Part shown: positions 12,023 through 24,900 of the stretch, piece after piece
Position numbering within the stretch: the stretch's first letter is position 1
Layout of the letters: the number at the start of each line of letters is the position of its first letter
Origin: Mikania micrantha
Lineage: Eukaryota; Streptophyta; Magnoliopsida; Asterales; Asteraceae
Assembly: GCA_009363875.1 (NCBI GenBank)
Contig: CM018697.1
Coordinates: 48,687,484-48,751,483, forward strand
DNA length: 64,000 nucleotides
Direction of reading: 5' to 3'
Notes under the pieces: model-generated
The model's database searches: none
What the model was told of the DNA's origin: nothing
What the model saw: only the letters and a program-made list of their open reading frames with translations
Made by a program: the position numbers and the translations under genes

Positions 12023-12912
12023 GTAATCATCTTCAATTACTCGGTAATTTTTTTTTTTTTTTTGATTTTCTTGGTTAATTGCAGCTCAATGCATTTATTA
12101 TTTGCTTATTGATCTTGATCACCGATTTCTATGCTAGATGATTGCAATGTTTATCGTTGATATTCCAGATAATACGGTCAAGATATATCTGATTAACTGA
12201 TTTTCGATTATGAATTTGTTTATGCGTGTATAATTACGCGTTAATACACTTAATTGGAAAGTAATTCTGAAGAGGTTCGATAATGTTATTTACGGAGATT
12301 AATTAAGGTTATAAGTTAAGAGGATAATGATATGCTTGTTTATACTATAAATTGATTGCTTCTTTAGTTATAGGAGTCTCAAATTGGAAACTTTAGCATC
12401 ATCTTTTATATAAAATTGTGTTAGCTTCTGTCAATGCAATTTATGTTGATGTATAAACTTTTATTAATTTATTAGTACCATTATAATTTTAGTAAGACAC
12501 AGTGTTTCTGTATTTTGTTTTGTATGAGACAAAGTTTAATTTAGTAAAACTAGATTGTGCACATTTTCTGAGATGCAAGCTTGGAAAGATGAATTTTGGG
12601 ACAAGAAAGTTATGGTTTGATGTACAAAAGAAACCGGAACAAGAATGTATGCATTTATATCTTTTAGGCCTTCAGGTTCCACAATTAAAAAGAGTAATTT
12701 ACAAAATAATTTTATTAAAATGGATGAACGAGGAAGAAAATTGCAAAACATGGTGATAGTGTTATGATAATTTTCTGCTTCATGGGAAGTATTTGCTACA
12801 AACAGGACTAATACATTAGGTTACTAAATCCAGGTTTGCAGGGGCCTAAGCTGACTGTCCTCAAGCAGGTGCAGATAAATATGAAGTTGCAATCTGGCAT
12901 TGTCTAACAAGT

Positions 12913-15900
12913 ATGCCCGGCATATTTATAGCTGCTCGTGAAACCAAGTATCGTACCTTGCATTTCAAGCTACTTCATATACTCTGTGTATACTTAAGAA
13001 TTCTTTAGATTGTATATAAGATTCTTTTAGCTGCTTTATTTATATTCTTTATGTTTTTAGGTAATCATGAATGAATTTATGCTTTACATTAGATACCTCT
13101 ATTTGTCTGTCCTTTTGGGTACCTCATGCTTTGTCAATATTGTGCAAATTCATGGAAAAAAGAAATATGTTTGCTATTGCAGTTATTCTAGAAGCTCAGA
13201 TCAGATGTGCCGCCATGAAGCTCGTGTTCATTTGACTCATGAGGAACAAGCTGCAGCTGAAGAAAGCCTTTCAGTTTATTGCAAGCCTGTAGAGTTATAC
13301 AACATTCTTCAACGGCGTGCTATTAGAAATGTTCTTGATCTGTTCTCTCTTCATCTTTATCGTTTTCTTACATAATTGTAAATAGTTTATATTTTAATTT
13401 AATGTATGATTGATGAATTCTCGGAATCATTAAGCATACATGCTTACATCTGCATATATTACAAACCTGAAATTTCTCCGCCACATGCATTATATTACAT
13501 GACCTTTAAGTGTTGATGCCAAAAGTACACTCTACCTATGGAATTTTGAAGTCATCATGAAAGGATGCCTATAAGAAGGGTCTTCTATACATTTCTATGT
13601 TTTTCTAATCTATGATTTTTTGCAGCCATTATTTCTTCAAAGATGTTTGCATTATAAATTACAAGCGAAGCAGAAAAAAAGGCAAGTAATGCATTGATGC
13701 AACATCAAACTCAACTATTTGTAATAATGATTTGTTTTAATTATTGAATATACTGTTGAAATTTGCTCTTGTCATTTTGGTCCCTGTGCTTTTGATACAA
13801 TCTAAGGCTTGCTTTTTCCTTAATTATATGTTTATGTGGTCTCACATCAATGCTCTTATATAATTATTAATTTGTGGCCTGTACAGTTTTAAAAGATACC
13901 AGTTTTGCTTCTGTGTATTGTAGGATACAAATATCAGTATCTGTATCTGGTGCTACTAATGATGGTTTACAAACTCAGACCCTTTTTCCTTTGTATGTGT
14001 TATTGGCAAGACCAGTCTCTACCACAAATGTGGAGGTATTTAAATATTTTACTTTTGGGTGAACCCTTCTATTATTTACTTTTTAGTCCGTATTTTCTTA
14101 TTCTTGCCTGCTTTGTTTGATGCCATATGGCTTGTTTTCTTTGTTTATGAATTATAGACACAGAGTACAGCTGTTTATCGCTTCAAACGAGCACGTAAAT
14201 TGACGATTTTTGGTGGGGCTGAGACATCAAGTTCAGCTCGAGCAAAATTTATTCTCCCTGAGATGAATAAATTATCAAAAGAGATTAAATCTGGCTCTCT
14301 TGAAGTGTTGTTGGTTAGCTGTGGTATGAAATTATTTTCATTTTTGTTATATCTGGAGGCTTATTGTGTTACGTTTGTTGCAGTTTTGAATTTTTATCTA
14401 CTTTTGCAGCTGAGTCCACCAATTCTCAGAAGATTGACCTAACAGAGGATCATATGTTTTCCACCTCATGTAAGATATACTCTAGATACAAAATCTTCTT
14501 GCTACTTGATGTTTAAGGCATAAACAACAACAAGCATACCCAATTAAAATCCCACTTCGAGTGGGGTCTGGGGAGGGAAAGATAAAGACACACCTTACCC
14601 TATCTACAGATACAATAGGGAGGCTGCTTCATAGGAGTCCCCCAGCTCAAAACTCCGATTTTTATTATTATTTATTTATCTATTTATTTTCTTATTTTTG
14701 TTTTCTCAAGCTTATTAGACAATAACATATACCAAGCGACCTGCATAAACAAGTAACATAGACTTTTTATTGAAAAAAAAAACGCATAACCATTTATGGC
14801 ATTATATCAAGTACTCAGCCCAACGTGAATCATGTTTAAGGCATAAACAATTGAGAAAATTTCAAGTTTACACACACACACAAAAATATGTATGCATGCT
14901 TGTGTAAACACATATCGATATATGCACGTGAAAAACATGGAAGTATATCTTAAATTCTATTATCTATACAATGTATTCTGATCTACATTTTGTGTGTCAG
15001 TGAATTGTATGGGCTACAGCCTGTTTGGGAAGATTCCAATGGATTTACTTCATTCTTCATGGGAGAAATCCCCAACATTAAGTTTAGGGGGAAGAGCTGA
15101 AATGATGTCGACTGTTATTATGCAGTCCTGCTATATGAAGGTATGCTTGCTTTGGTGTATAAGCTCTAAAAATTAAGCGTAATTGGCAAAATGTGATGGA
15201 AGTGAAAATCTATGAGCATTTTTTTTTGTAATCACATTAATCAATCATACCCAGAAAATTCCACTTGTAGCATGGATATTTGTAGGGTCCAAGGAGGGTG
15301 GGATGTAGGCAGACCGTACTTGTATCCCTAGGTACAGGAAGGTTGCTTCCGGAAAGACCCGAGGCTCAAATACAAATAGACAAGCATATACAAACAAATA
15401 TAATCAAGTAAAATACAGTCCTATGAAGATATAGAGCTACATATTTAATTTAATTGAAGTGATGACACCATAAGTAGCAACATATGTAGTAACATAATAG
15501 CATAATAGCTTATTATCATATATTCATATGGCATAATATCAAAGAGCATACATTCTATGTCACCACACTTCTATGCTGAATCATGTCCTCGTAGAGGTGC
15601 AAGTGTGCAACTCTAAATATTTCTGCACAACCCTCTCATCCTATGTTAGTTTGAGCCTGCCTCTACACTTCCTCCCTTCATGATGAGGGTTTTTGTTGCT
15701 CTAACTAGGGTGTCACTTGCCTTTTCACATGCCCAAACCAAATCAATCTACCCTCCCTTGTCTTTTCGTTATACTTGTCATTCCTAACGTATCTCTAAAA
15801 ACCTCATTTCTTATCTAGTCTAACCTGTGTACCCACACATCTATTTTAACATTTTCATCTTTGCTACTTCCATTTTATATGCTTGTGTTTTCTTGATAGC

Positions 15901-18900
15901 CCCAACAATCTGTTCCATATAGAATGGCTGGTTGAACTGTAACTTTATAAAATTTCCCTTTAATTTAGTTGGGAACTCTTGTTTCACAATACCGCTGAAG
16001 CTACCTCCACTTACACCAACCTGCTTGTACTCGTTGTGTGATGTCACTAGAGGTGGCCAACGTACCCGGAACCGAGGAACCGAACCGGAACCGGTCGTAC
16101 CCGAATCGGTGGGTATGGGGCGGTTACGGGTTTTCAGAGAAATTGGAACGAAACCGAAACCAAAACCGAAACCGGAACCGGTTTCACCCTTAAACGGTCA
16201 AACCCGAACCGGAACCGGTCAATAACCGGTTCCGGTTCCAAAAAAAAACCCGGTTTGGCCACCTCTAGATGTCACTAGCTATGTTCTCATCACTTTGTAC
16301 AAACAATCTTAGGTATTTAAATTTAGTTGACTGCGGGATGACCTTGTTATGGGTCATAGGCTTTGACCAGTTCGGGTGAAACACGATTGGTGTTCTTTTA
16401 CAATTAGAAGGCAGAAGGGGGTTAGGGGCCGGCCGGTCCTAACCCTAATCCAGGCCAGCTGTTGCATTATTTATTTATGGTAATGTAGCATAGGTTTAAC
16501 CTAATTGTAATTTGTAAGTACTCTCTCATTTGTACTTGTAATCTTTGTCACAAAGTAATAAAAAGAAGAAAACCTGATAGTGCCTGTGGACGTAGGTCAT
16601 CTAGACCGAACCATGTTATATCGCGCCTCTTTTATTGCTTTTATTATTATATTCAGTGTTGGTGTGTTTGTGTTCCTGCCGTCACCAAAGAAGACAACAG
16701 CAGCCGGCCCTAGCTTTTCTGACCGCCGACTGCTGCTTGTTGGTTATTACCGCCCAAGGAGAACCTAATATCAGAATCTATACCTGCTGTTGCTGTTATA
16801 AACCAGGAAGGAAGAAAGAGGACAGCAGGTTAGCCTCTATTGCCACCGAACAGGAACCACAAAACAGTAGCTGGTTGCTACTGTTGTTTGATTCCAGCAG
16901 CTGCAGAAACCAGGGGAAGTGCTGGCAGTTCATCCAGTGATCCAGCCCTTGGACAGCAGTCACTGAATCATCAATTTGGGTGGATCAGGTCCTGTTTTCT
17001 TACAGCAATTAGTATTTTATTTAGGTTATTAAACTCAGTTCGTTTATTTCGCTGCGTTTATTTTCTCGTATTGTTTCGTTTTAGTAATTAAATAGATCAC
17101 CCATCAAGTTCTTAAGGCCCGAGCCGTAGGTATGTTTTAATTCTTGCAGCCCTATCCGAGTTCTTGGGTCAGCCGCGTACACGTAATACCTAACAAGTTG
17201 TATCGGAGCTAGTTCAACTCTCATCCTTTGATCCCCGGTATTATGGCTGATGAGGTTTATGATAAGGAATATATCAGCACTGAATTTGTCAACTATGGTG
17301 CTGATAGGGGAATCAAGATAATCAAAACGGTTCTAGGTACTCCCCAACAAAATGGGCTAGCTGAAAGGATGAACAAGATGATTAATGAGAGAGCTAGAAG
17401 CATGAGACTTAATGCTGGGCTCCCTACGACCTTCTGGGCCGATGCATTCAAAATTACTACATACTTAATTAACAAAGGCCCTCGGTTCCTATTGGTTTCA
17501 AAATACCAGAAGAGGAGTGGCTTGGTCGGGGGGTTACTATCAAACATATGAAGGTATTCGGTTGTGATGCGAATGTTGGTATAAAAGACTTTGAGAGGGA
17601 CAAACTTGACCCTAAGGCAAAGAGGTGTACCTTTATTGGTTATGGGGCTGAAAACATGGGCTATAGGTTTTGGGATGCCCAAAGCAAGAAAATACTTAGA
17701 AGCCGAGATGTTCAAGGAAATACCTCTTAGGTTATCTGGCTTTCTTTTGAACTAGCATATGCACCCAAGACTTCTTCCATGTAATACACCCTAAAGAATC
17801 AACTTCTTCGGATTACCATGAAAGGTGATGAGTCATCCTCTGCCTATCTCAACCGGGCCCAGGAGTATTCAGATTCTTTAGCAAATATTGGTCAGCCTAT
17901 TTCAGATAAAGACTTGGTTATGTAGGTTGTTGCGGTTCTCCGAGACGAATACAATGCTCTCAAGTCCACAACTTTAACCTGCCAATTTCCTACCTCTTTC
18001 ATCGAATTATGTAGCTGCTCGCACACATGCAGCTTCTTTTTCTTGGCTTCCAGACACGGGTTCCACAAACCATGTTGCACCGGATCTTTCAACTTCTGAC
18101 ACTTCCTGAACCCTATCATGTGGAGGACAATCTTTTTATTGGCAATGGTAAAGCACTTCCTATCCTTCATATTGGCAGCACTAAATTTTATTCACCCAAC
18201 AAAACCTTTTCCTTAACCAGTATTCTACATGTTCTTGAAATTAAAAAGAACTTACTTTCTGTTCAAAAATTTTGTCTTGATAATCATGTATTCTTTGAAT
18301 TTCACTCAAATTTCTTTGCTGTGAAGGACAAGTTTACACGCACTACTTTCCTCACGGGTCCAAGCACTGATGGCCTATATTCCGCTCGTCTTCCTCAAGT
18401 TTCACCAGTTTCTAAAGTTGCATTTTCTACCACAAAAATCTCTCCGACTTGGCTTCATAGACTCGGGCAGCCACATCATCAGCTTTTATGTTCTATGTTA
18501 TCCAACTTTCATTTACCTGTTTTAAATAATAGTTTGAATTCCCTTTGTAACTCTTGTTCAATTGGAAAAATATCAAAACTTCATTTGTTATCTTCTAATT
18601 ATATGAGTAATAATATTTTGGATTTGGTGTTTTGTGATGTGTGGAGCCCAGCTCTAGTTGCTTCTTTTGATGGTCATAACTCATAATTATTTTCGCTTAT
18701 GTGTTGATCACTATTCTAGGTTTATGTGGTTCTTTCCTTTAGCACGTGAATCGGATGTGTATGAAACCTTTAAACGATTCCTTGTTATGGTTGAACGTCA
18801 ATTTAACAAAAAATTAAAAACAATTCAGACCGACTCGGGTGGGGAATTCCGCAATCTTTCTACTTTCTTTACTTCACTTGGGATCATTCACCGCTTATCT

Positions 18901-21900
18901 CGCCCACATATCAGTGAACAAAATGGCTTTGTTGAACGACGCCATTGACATGTCGTTGAGACAGTCCTAACTTTACTCGCTCACTTAAGCGTTCCCAAAT
19001 GTTTCTTGCATTTTGCTTTTGACACCGCTGTTTACCTTATTAATCGCATGCCATCTCGTACAAACTTTTCGGTTTCTCCATTTGAACAAGTCTTTCATCA
19101 TACACCGAATTTTACTTTTTTACGCATTTTTGGATGCCAATGTTTTCCTCATCTTCGTCCTCACAACAAAAGCAAAATGGATTTTCGGTCCATTCCTTGC
19201 GTATTTCTTGGATATAGTCCATCCCATCACGTTTATCGGTGCTTTGACCCTAAATCCAATCGACTCTACATTGCTCAACATGTTCGTTTTCACCAACAAT
19301 CCTTCCCTTTCCAGCTCCCCTCCTCTCGTACACCCCAATCCTCCCTTGATTCTTATTTTTCCTCATTTCCCACTGATCTACCAGCCCCAACCAGGCCCAC
19401 TACTCCACTTCACACACCTCCATCCAGCTCTACTACTCCACTTCACACCAACCAACGCCGTCATAAACAGCCCGCCCCCCCTAAACAGCCTATCTTCCAC
19501 GTATGATATACCCACTGCTGCCCCAAATGAACCTGATCTAACAGCTCCTAATCCCTCTCCAACCGTTCCACAAACAGCTCCAAACCCACCTCAATCCCAT
19601 TCACAACTTGCCCAAAACAACACATCACACAGCACACGATCACAGATTCCCATTGCTGCCCCAAATAACCCACCACCAGTCCGTCCCAGGCCTCCCAATC
19701 TTCGTCCAAATCCAAAACAACCTGACGAATATCAACCAGCCTCTTTTCACACTGCAAACACCTCTCCAACCGAACCTGCCACCTTTGTCATTGCTAACAA
19801 AGATCCTAAGTGGCGAAACGCCATGTCAGAAGAATACTTAGCCTTTATAAGAAATGGAATATGGTGTTTGGTCCCTCGGGTCTCGAATGCCAACATAGTT
19901 GCCTGTAAGTGGGTTTATAAACTTAAACGTGACCAAACTGGAGCTACGCGAAGATACAAGGCACGCTAAGTTGCTAAGGGTTTCAACCAGCAACTTGGTA
20001 TTGACTATCACGAGACCTTTAATCCGGTAGTTAAGTCTACCACGATCCGCCTTGTCTTATCATTGGCTGTCACACAAAAGTGGTCGCTGCGACAATTAGA
20101 TGTCCAAAATGCCTTTTTTACATGGTGATTTTAAGGAAACAACTTATCTACAGCAACCACCTGGCTTTGTTGATCCACAAAAACCAGATCATGTATGTCT
20201 ACTTCACAAGTCTTTGTATGGGCTAAAGCAGGCACCGCATGCATGGTTTCACAGACTCTCCACTATTTTACTATCCCTTGGTTTCACGGGCTCCAAAACT
20301 GACCCCTCTCTTTTTATTTATTCCAATCGGGGTAATGTGTTATACATGTTGGTTTATGTTGATGATATTATCCTGACAGGAAATAATTCACGGGCTATTG
20401 ATCAAGTTGTGAAAAATCTAAGTTCCACTTTTGCTATTCAGGATATGGGGTCTCTTACTTATCTTTTGGGTGTTGAGATTATTCCACACACTGATGGTCT
20501 TCTGTTATCTTAGCGAAAGTATATACTCGAGCTTCTTACTCGATCGGGTCTTTCTGCTGCCAAGCCCGTGCCTACTCCCATCACAACCACTGCTAATCTT
20601 GCACTTGGTGATAGCTCTCCCTTTAACTATCCAGTCTAGTATCGACATATTGTGGGGGCTCTTCAGTATGTTACCCTCTCTCGTCCAGACATCACATACG
20701 CAGTTAACAAAGTCTGCCAATTTATGCATTCTCCAACTGAGAATCACTAGTCCGCAGTCAAACGTATATTAAGATATCTTCAGGGTGATTTAGGTCTTCT
20801 CATTCAACATACGTCGGGAACGGTTCTTCATGCCTAGAGTGATGCTGCTTTTCGTTCCTTGACTGTCTTTTCGGATGTAGATTGGGCTGGGTGCCTCGAT
20901 GACTGTCGATCTACCGGGGGATTTGCTATATATCTCGGATTGAATCTTATCTCTTGGTAGACTGTCTCTCGGTCATCCACAGAGTCTGAATATAAAGCCT
21001 TGGCTGACACAGTTGCCGAGCTTACCTGGCTACTAACTTTGATACATGAGCTTCGAGTTCCTATGCCATCTATTCTTACTTTATGGTGTGATAATCTTGG
21101 TGCCACATACTTATCGGCTAATCCTGTGTTTCGTGCCCGTACAAAGCATGTTGAAGTTGATTTTCATTTTGTTAGAGAAAAAGTTGCACAAGGAAAGCTT
21201 TCAGTTCAGTTTATTTCTACAAATGATCAGGTTGCTGATGTTTTCACAAAACCATTATCCACACAAAGATTCCTCTTCTTACGGTCCAAGCTACAGGTCG
21301 CTCCCCGCCCTTAGCTTGCGGGGGAGTATTAGACAACTTTATATTACAAATGTATTAAACTAATATTAGAGGGATCTAGGTGTATTTATGTTCTCTATTT
21401 ATACTCATGTATTTCCTCAATATTCAATAACAATACGCACAATTCTTTCCATACACATTAACTCCTCCCCACCATAAAACCAAATTGGTTTACCATCTTC
21501 TACAATTCTCTTCTAGTCCTAGTGTCAATTACTCCTTCCTATAGCTTCTAGTATGTCTTAGGAACTTAATTCCCCTTTAGCTTCTACAACGTTGTACATC
21601 TCTTTTGTTCTTTTAGATAGGACGATGAGGTACTGATTAGGGATTAATTGGATTGGAATTTACATGTACTTTTTCAAAATTACATATATATACACACACA
21701 CACAATATTTTATACCTAATTTTTTAAGCAAGTATAGTTTTTTAAATAATCCAAAGATATTATCTAATTAATTCATGATTTAATGGGCTAATTAGTATCA
21801 ATTTTATTAAAAAAGCCCATAATTCTTAAAACTAAAGCCCATCAAAACCTAGACAATCAACATATATTTTAAAACATCGTTTCTTTTCTAAAAATAGATT

Positions 21901-24900
21901 TAGGGTTACGCACACTAGGCAACCGCCAATGCAAGCGCAACAACACAACTGAGGTAGCCACCATTGTCTTGTAGAAATAAATAGATCGAAGGTCTGTTTT
22001 TTTTTTTTTCTCGCTGGTGTAGATCAATGATTTGAAGTGAGTATTTCTGTTTTCATTCTTGATATTATAGATGTGAGGCTGTAAATTAAGATTTTGACCA
22101 GTTGTGAATGACTCCCGATTTTATCCCTAAATTTCAAGAAATCAAATCAGTTTCCTAGCTGCAACTGATTAATCCCTGATTAATCGCCTTCTAGGGTCGA
22201 TTTTTACAACCATGCACTCTAGTCCTCTACTGATTTGGCATCTTATCGGATTTGAGAATGAGGTAGCCAATGGGCTCCTTCTCCTTGACACTTCCACACC
22301 TCAATAGATATGTCATCTGGACCCACTGCCTTAACCTTTCCCATCTTCCTAAGTGTTGTCTTTACTTCTCTCTATGTGATATTTGAGTAGTAGCAGTTTT
22401 TCTAATGTTCTTTGGTTAATGTTGTTGCTTTCCTCGAGGTAAACTTTCTTGTTGTTGAAAATATCCTAAAAGTATATTTGCCACCTCAACTTGATATCCG
22501 TTTCCTTGAATAACACACGTCCATTGTCCCCTTTTATTAACTTTACGCCTTGTAGGTATTGTCTGTTACACTCCCTAGCCCTAACATTTTTGAACATGTC
22601 GTGCTCCTCTTTATTTCTAGGTGTTCATATATGTCTGTGCGATGTGTTCTTTGCCTCTGTCACCGCCTTCTTTGCCTTCCTCTTGGCCTTTTTGTAGTTC
22701 TCTCTAGGGGTGAGCACGGTGCGGTTTTGAGTGCCCACCGAAACCGAAACCGATTAAATCGGTTATCCTAATTCCTTAACCGATCGGTTACGGTTAACCG
22801 CGGTCGGTTTGGTCGGTTAAGTTTGGTTAACCGCAGATTTTGTTTAGATTTTTTTTGACTAGATGAATGGGGGCCTTGCTTATCAAAATACATGTCAATG
22901 TCACAATACATATAATTTGGGCTAATCTTTCACCATCCATCTTGATAATATCAATCCAAAGTTCACACAAAAACAAACATTTGAAAACATCCCACACACT
23001 TAATACATTTTAAGTTCAAAAGCAAAATATTAAAATAAAAACATCTTCACTTCTAGTCCGAATCATCATCTTCAACAATTGAATCTTTGTGGTTCTTCTC
23101 CCCGGTCATTAAATCTACAAAAGAATTATATGTTGATATTTAATAGGATAAAAAGCTTATATAGTTTAAAATGAAATATAATTACCATCTTCTATTTTCT
23201 CTAAGTGCTCAACCAAGTCTTCAAGTGGCACACCATAGACTTTTGAGACTCTTGTAAATCCGCCGGTGTTGACCGTAACCAATCTTGCGCACAAATTAAG
23301 GACTCGGCGGTCTTTGAAGTAAGAGAGCTTCTATATATATCGATCACCCGACCTCCGGTACTAAATGCTGATTCGGATGCAACGGTTGAGATTGGAATTC
23401 CCAAAACATGCCTTGCTACTTGAGAAAGTATAGGAAATTTAAACGAATTTAGTTTCCACCAACCCAAAACATCATAATTATCATCTCCTTTTATCTTTTT
23501 CTCAGTCCCATCACGCAAATATATATCAACTTCACAATCACCAACACTTTCACCACATTCTTCTTCTAAATATTTTAAGTAACCCTCGTCCAAATCAACA
23601 TACTCATCATCAACCAATTTAGAGGATGTACATGTATCCTTTTCTTTCTCATTTTTCTTTTCTAGCTTCTTCTTGTATTCGTCATACAATTCTAACAATG
23701 CTTCTTTCACTAGATTCTTAATTGTCTTAATTTTCTCATCACCCTTACCATAAATCAAGCTCAAACAAAAACCAAGATAATTCAACTTATTTCGAGGATC
23801 TAGAACTAATGCCACATACAACAAAGGATTCATATTGCTTAGATTATCCCAATATTTATCAAATTTTGTTTTCATGGAGGTGGCCAATTTTCTCTTATTC
23901 TCATCACTACTCAATGACATTTGCTTAATATTTGCATGCATTAAGCAAAGTTCACTAAAGAACAAATTGGAAGTTACATACTTGGACCCCGAAAACTTTT
24001 TAGTCACATTGAAAAAAACCTTCAAATACTCCATAAAAAACCTATTTAACAAACCATATGAAAACATATCATTATTGAACTAAACATCGAACATAAAACA
24101 AAAATAAAATACCTTGCATTTTCCCAATCTTCTTCCTTGGGTGCTCCAGAAACTTTATGACTTCTTTTTCTCTTTCTTGTGCTACCTTCATCTTCCTCAT
24201 TGTCACCATCACGAAAGTAGTTTCTATAATTGTAATCCACATCTTGTAATCTATCAACAAAAATAGACATAATATGCCAGATTGTTATTAGGAAAAAATA
24301 TAACATTTATTATATTTAAAATAAAATACCTATCAAAAGCTTTTGAAAACTTGAGTGCCGTTTCCAACATTAAGAATGTTGAATTCCATCTTGTCTCAAT
24401 GTCAAGACATGGTTTTCTTTTGCAATCTATATTTTCTTTCTCAACACTTTCCTTAAAACTTTCATACCTAGAAGGAGACGATCTTATATACCTGACGGCA
24501 TTTCGAATTCTATCTATAGAATCAACTTGCTCTTCCAAACCATCTTTGACAACAAGATTTATAATATGAGCGTTGCACCTTAAATGCAAATACTTGCAAT
24601 CTAAGACCGAATGGGGACCTTTTAGCATCCTTTGTAAAAATCTAATTGCTCCATCATTTGATGAAGCATTATCGACAGTTATCGTAAAAATCTTATCAAT
24701 TCCCCATCCTTGTAAACATCTATAAACTTGTTTTCCAATTGTCTCACCCTTATGATTTCGAATTTGACATAAGTTTAAAATCTTCTTCCTCAAAACAAAA
24801 TCTTCATCAACCCAATGTGCCGTGAGACACATATTTATAAAATTCTGAACCGACGTCCATGTATCAGTAGTAAGTGACACAGTTTGATCTTTTAAAAGCT

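Noticed and set aside
12502..12756. Possible short genes upstream of the first EMF2-like coding exon
   Set aside because: Overlapping frames on both strands with no conserved wording; the region is best read as the leader intron (12023-12841).
13067..13375. Open frame starting at ATG 13067 as the start of the EMF2-like gene
   Set aside because: The part before 13183 is intron. The family N-terminus MPGI is found at 12913 and joins in frame to 13183.
16580..17091. Open frames within the copia-1 LTR
   Set aside because: They lie wholly inside the LTR, have no domain, and overlap in several frames.
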